Source: Flavobacterium sinopsychrotolerans (GTDB taxonomy: Bacteria; Bacteroidota; Bacteroidia; Flavobacteriales; Flavobacteriaceae). Taken from it: a DNA stretch of 64,000 nucleotides. How positions within the stretch are numbered: position 1 is the first letter of the stretch; every line of letters starts with the position of its first letter. Below, in pieces: positions 63,208 through 64,000 of this stretch. The position numbers were made by a program, and so were the translations under genes. The notes below the pieces were generated by a model. That model had not been told where the DNA came from. It worked only from the letters and a program-made list of their open reading frames with translations, and made no database searches. The stretch lies in assembly GCF_900110375.1 (NCBI RefSeq), contig NZ_FODN01000001.1, positions 620,001 to 684,000 on the forward strand. Direction: 5' to 3'.

Positions 63208-64000
63208 TCACAACTGTTTTTCTTTTGTTTTCAATGGTTTCTCACTGATTTCAGCATATTGATTTCTCGAATGATAAATATCAATTGCAAGATAAACAGC
63301 CTCTTTAAAAGAGTTGAAATCCGCTATCCCCTTTCCTGCAATATCATAAGCAGTGCCATGATCCGGCGACGTTCTTATTTTATTCAGACCGGCCGTATAA
63401 TTCACGCCATTTCCAAAAGAAAGTGTTTTAAAAGGAATTAATCCCTGATCGTGATAAGTAGCTATAATCGCATCATATTTTTCATATTGGTTACTTCCAA
63501 AAAAACCATCGGCAGCAAAAGGCCCAAAAACTAAAGTTCCTTTATCAAATATCTTTTTCAGTGCTGGCTTTATTATTAAATCATCTTCAGTCCCGATAAC
63601 CCCGCCGTCGCCACAATGTGGATTCAATCCCAAAACCGCAATTTTAGGCTTATTGATACTAAAATCCTGAATCAATGATTGCTTAACTGTTTCGATTTTC
63701 TTCCTGATTAATTCCTCAGTAAGATGCGCAACCACTTCGTTTAAAGGTATATGATCGGTCAATAATCCAACTCTTAAATTATCCTGAACCATTAACATTA
63801 AGGCATTCCCAGCTAATTCCTGATCTAAATAATCTGTATGCCCGGGGAATTTAAATTCATCCGATTGTATGTTGTATTTATTTATTGGTGCAGTCACCAG
63901 CACATCTACAAGACCATCTTTCAAGGCCTTGGTTGCCGCAACAAATGACCGTATAGCATACTCTCCGGCCTTCGAATCACTTACACCAAAATTCAAATCC
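63208..64000 (-). CDS. pdxA: 4-hydroxythreonine-4-phosphate dehydrogenase PdxA, C-terminal part
   Basis: At least 264 codons; the N-terminus lies beyond the right edge of the window, so the apparent TTG start at 63996 is only the edge of the frame. PdxA oxidises 4-phosphohydroxy-L-threonine in the DXP-dependent pyridoxal-phosphate pathway. Visible motifs: APINKYNIQSDEFKFPGHTDYL, GLNPHCGDGGVIGTED, YDAIIATYHDQGLIPFKTL and RTSPDHGTAYDIAGKG, which carry the metal-binding histidines and aspartates. Same direction as the DUF177-rpmF-fabH cluster. Confidence 0.95.
   Translation of the reverse strand, partial: DLNFGVSDSKAGEYAIRSFVAATKALKDGLVDVLVTAPINKYNIQSDEFKFPGHTDYLDQELAGNALMLMVQDNLRVGLLTDHIPLNEVVAHLTEELIRKKIETVKQSLIQDFSINKPKIAVLGLNPHCGDGGVIGTEDDLIIKPALKKIFDKGTLVFGPFAADGFFGSNQYEKYDAIIATYHDQGLIPFKTLSFGNGVNYTAGLNKIRTSPDHGTAYDIAGKGIADFNSFKEAVYLAIDIYHSRNQYAEISEKPLKTKEKQL

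Overview
The window is a chromosome segment of a low-GC Bacteroidota, most likely a Flavobacterium or close relative. The evidence is AT-rich DNA, absence of Shine-Dalgarno sequences, many promoters matching the Bacteroidota -7 box TAnnTTTG, a type IX secretion (T9SS) sorting domain, TonB-dependent receptor and DUF5686 proteins with carboxypeptidase-regulatory domains, and conserved Flavobacteriia gene strings (ftsX-DUF3098-uppP-truB; pdxA-DUF177-rpmF-fabH-accB-accC). Most of it is core housekeeping sequence. I see no prophage, CRISPR array, transposase or rRNA, and one tRNA (Ala, anticodon GGC).

Layout. 1-7.2 kb looks like a phosphate-response locus: a porin of the O/P family (cut by the window edge), a PhoR/PhoB-like pair, a TonB-dependent receptor, a surface lipoprotein and a very small T9SS-sorted protein. 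7.2-16.1 kb holds a LuxE-like acyl-protein synthetase, tyrS, an epimerase, a DUF4296 lipoprotein, dihydroorotase, a polyprenol-phosphate mannosyltransferase, a DUF4271 membrane protein, hemD, an Lrp regulator and a zinc peptidase. 16.3-26.3 kb holds leuS (with an unusual insertion), ftsX, uppP, truB, a thioredoxin-fold protein, a patatin, pyrH and frr. 26.4-34.7 kb holds membrane and envelope genes (DUF5686, SMR, CPA2 antiporter, MMPL/RND) and an rRNA/tRNA methyltransferase-like gene. 35-45.8 kb holds asnS, rpoN, tdk, an acidic protein, rsmI, an amine oxidase, a HopJ-like protein, recJ, an MFS transporter and a cysteine-rich small protein. 45.8-47 kb is a small accessory patch with one membrane/coiled-coil protein. 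47-54.4 kb holds lpxH, queD, a 57-residue membrane protein, an enoyl-CoA hydratase, tRNA-Ala, an LpxR-like gene, mtgA, a D-amino-acid-oxidase-like gene and an S9 peptidase. 54.5-59.2 kb is a hybrid histidine kinase converging on an NtrC-type regulator, followed by two tandem paralogous small exported proteins. 59.3-64 kb is the fatty-acid/ribosome cluster.

Most promising signals: (1) a self-contained sigma-54 circuit at 54.5-59.2 kb, in which the NtrC-type regulator lies beside a pair of exported paralogues whose upstream region carries a -24/-12-like element and three GGGTAA boxes, two of them exactly 21 bp apart; (2) two copies of a dispersed intergenic element (34.8 and 52.3 kb) with conserved flanks around completely different perfect hairpins; (3) a roughly 125-residue insertion in LeuRS just before KMSKS, plus an in-frame heptamer repeat in its editing-domain junction; (4) a 30-bp perfect hairpin after frr; (5) an accessory gene with unusual non-coding flanks at 45.8-47 kb. 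All identifications come from reading sequence and recalled family knowledge; no searches were run.
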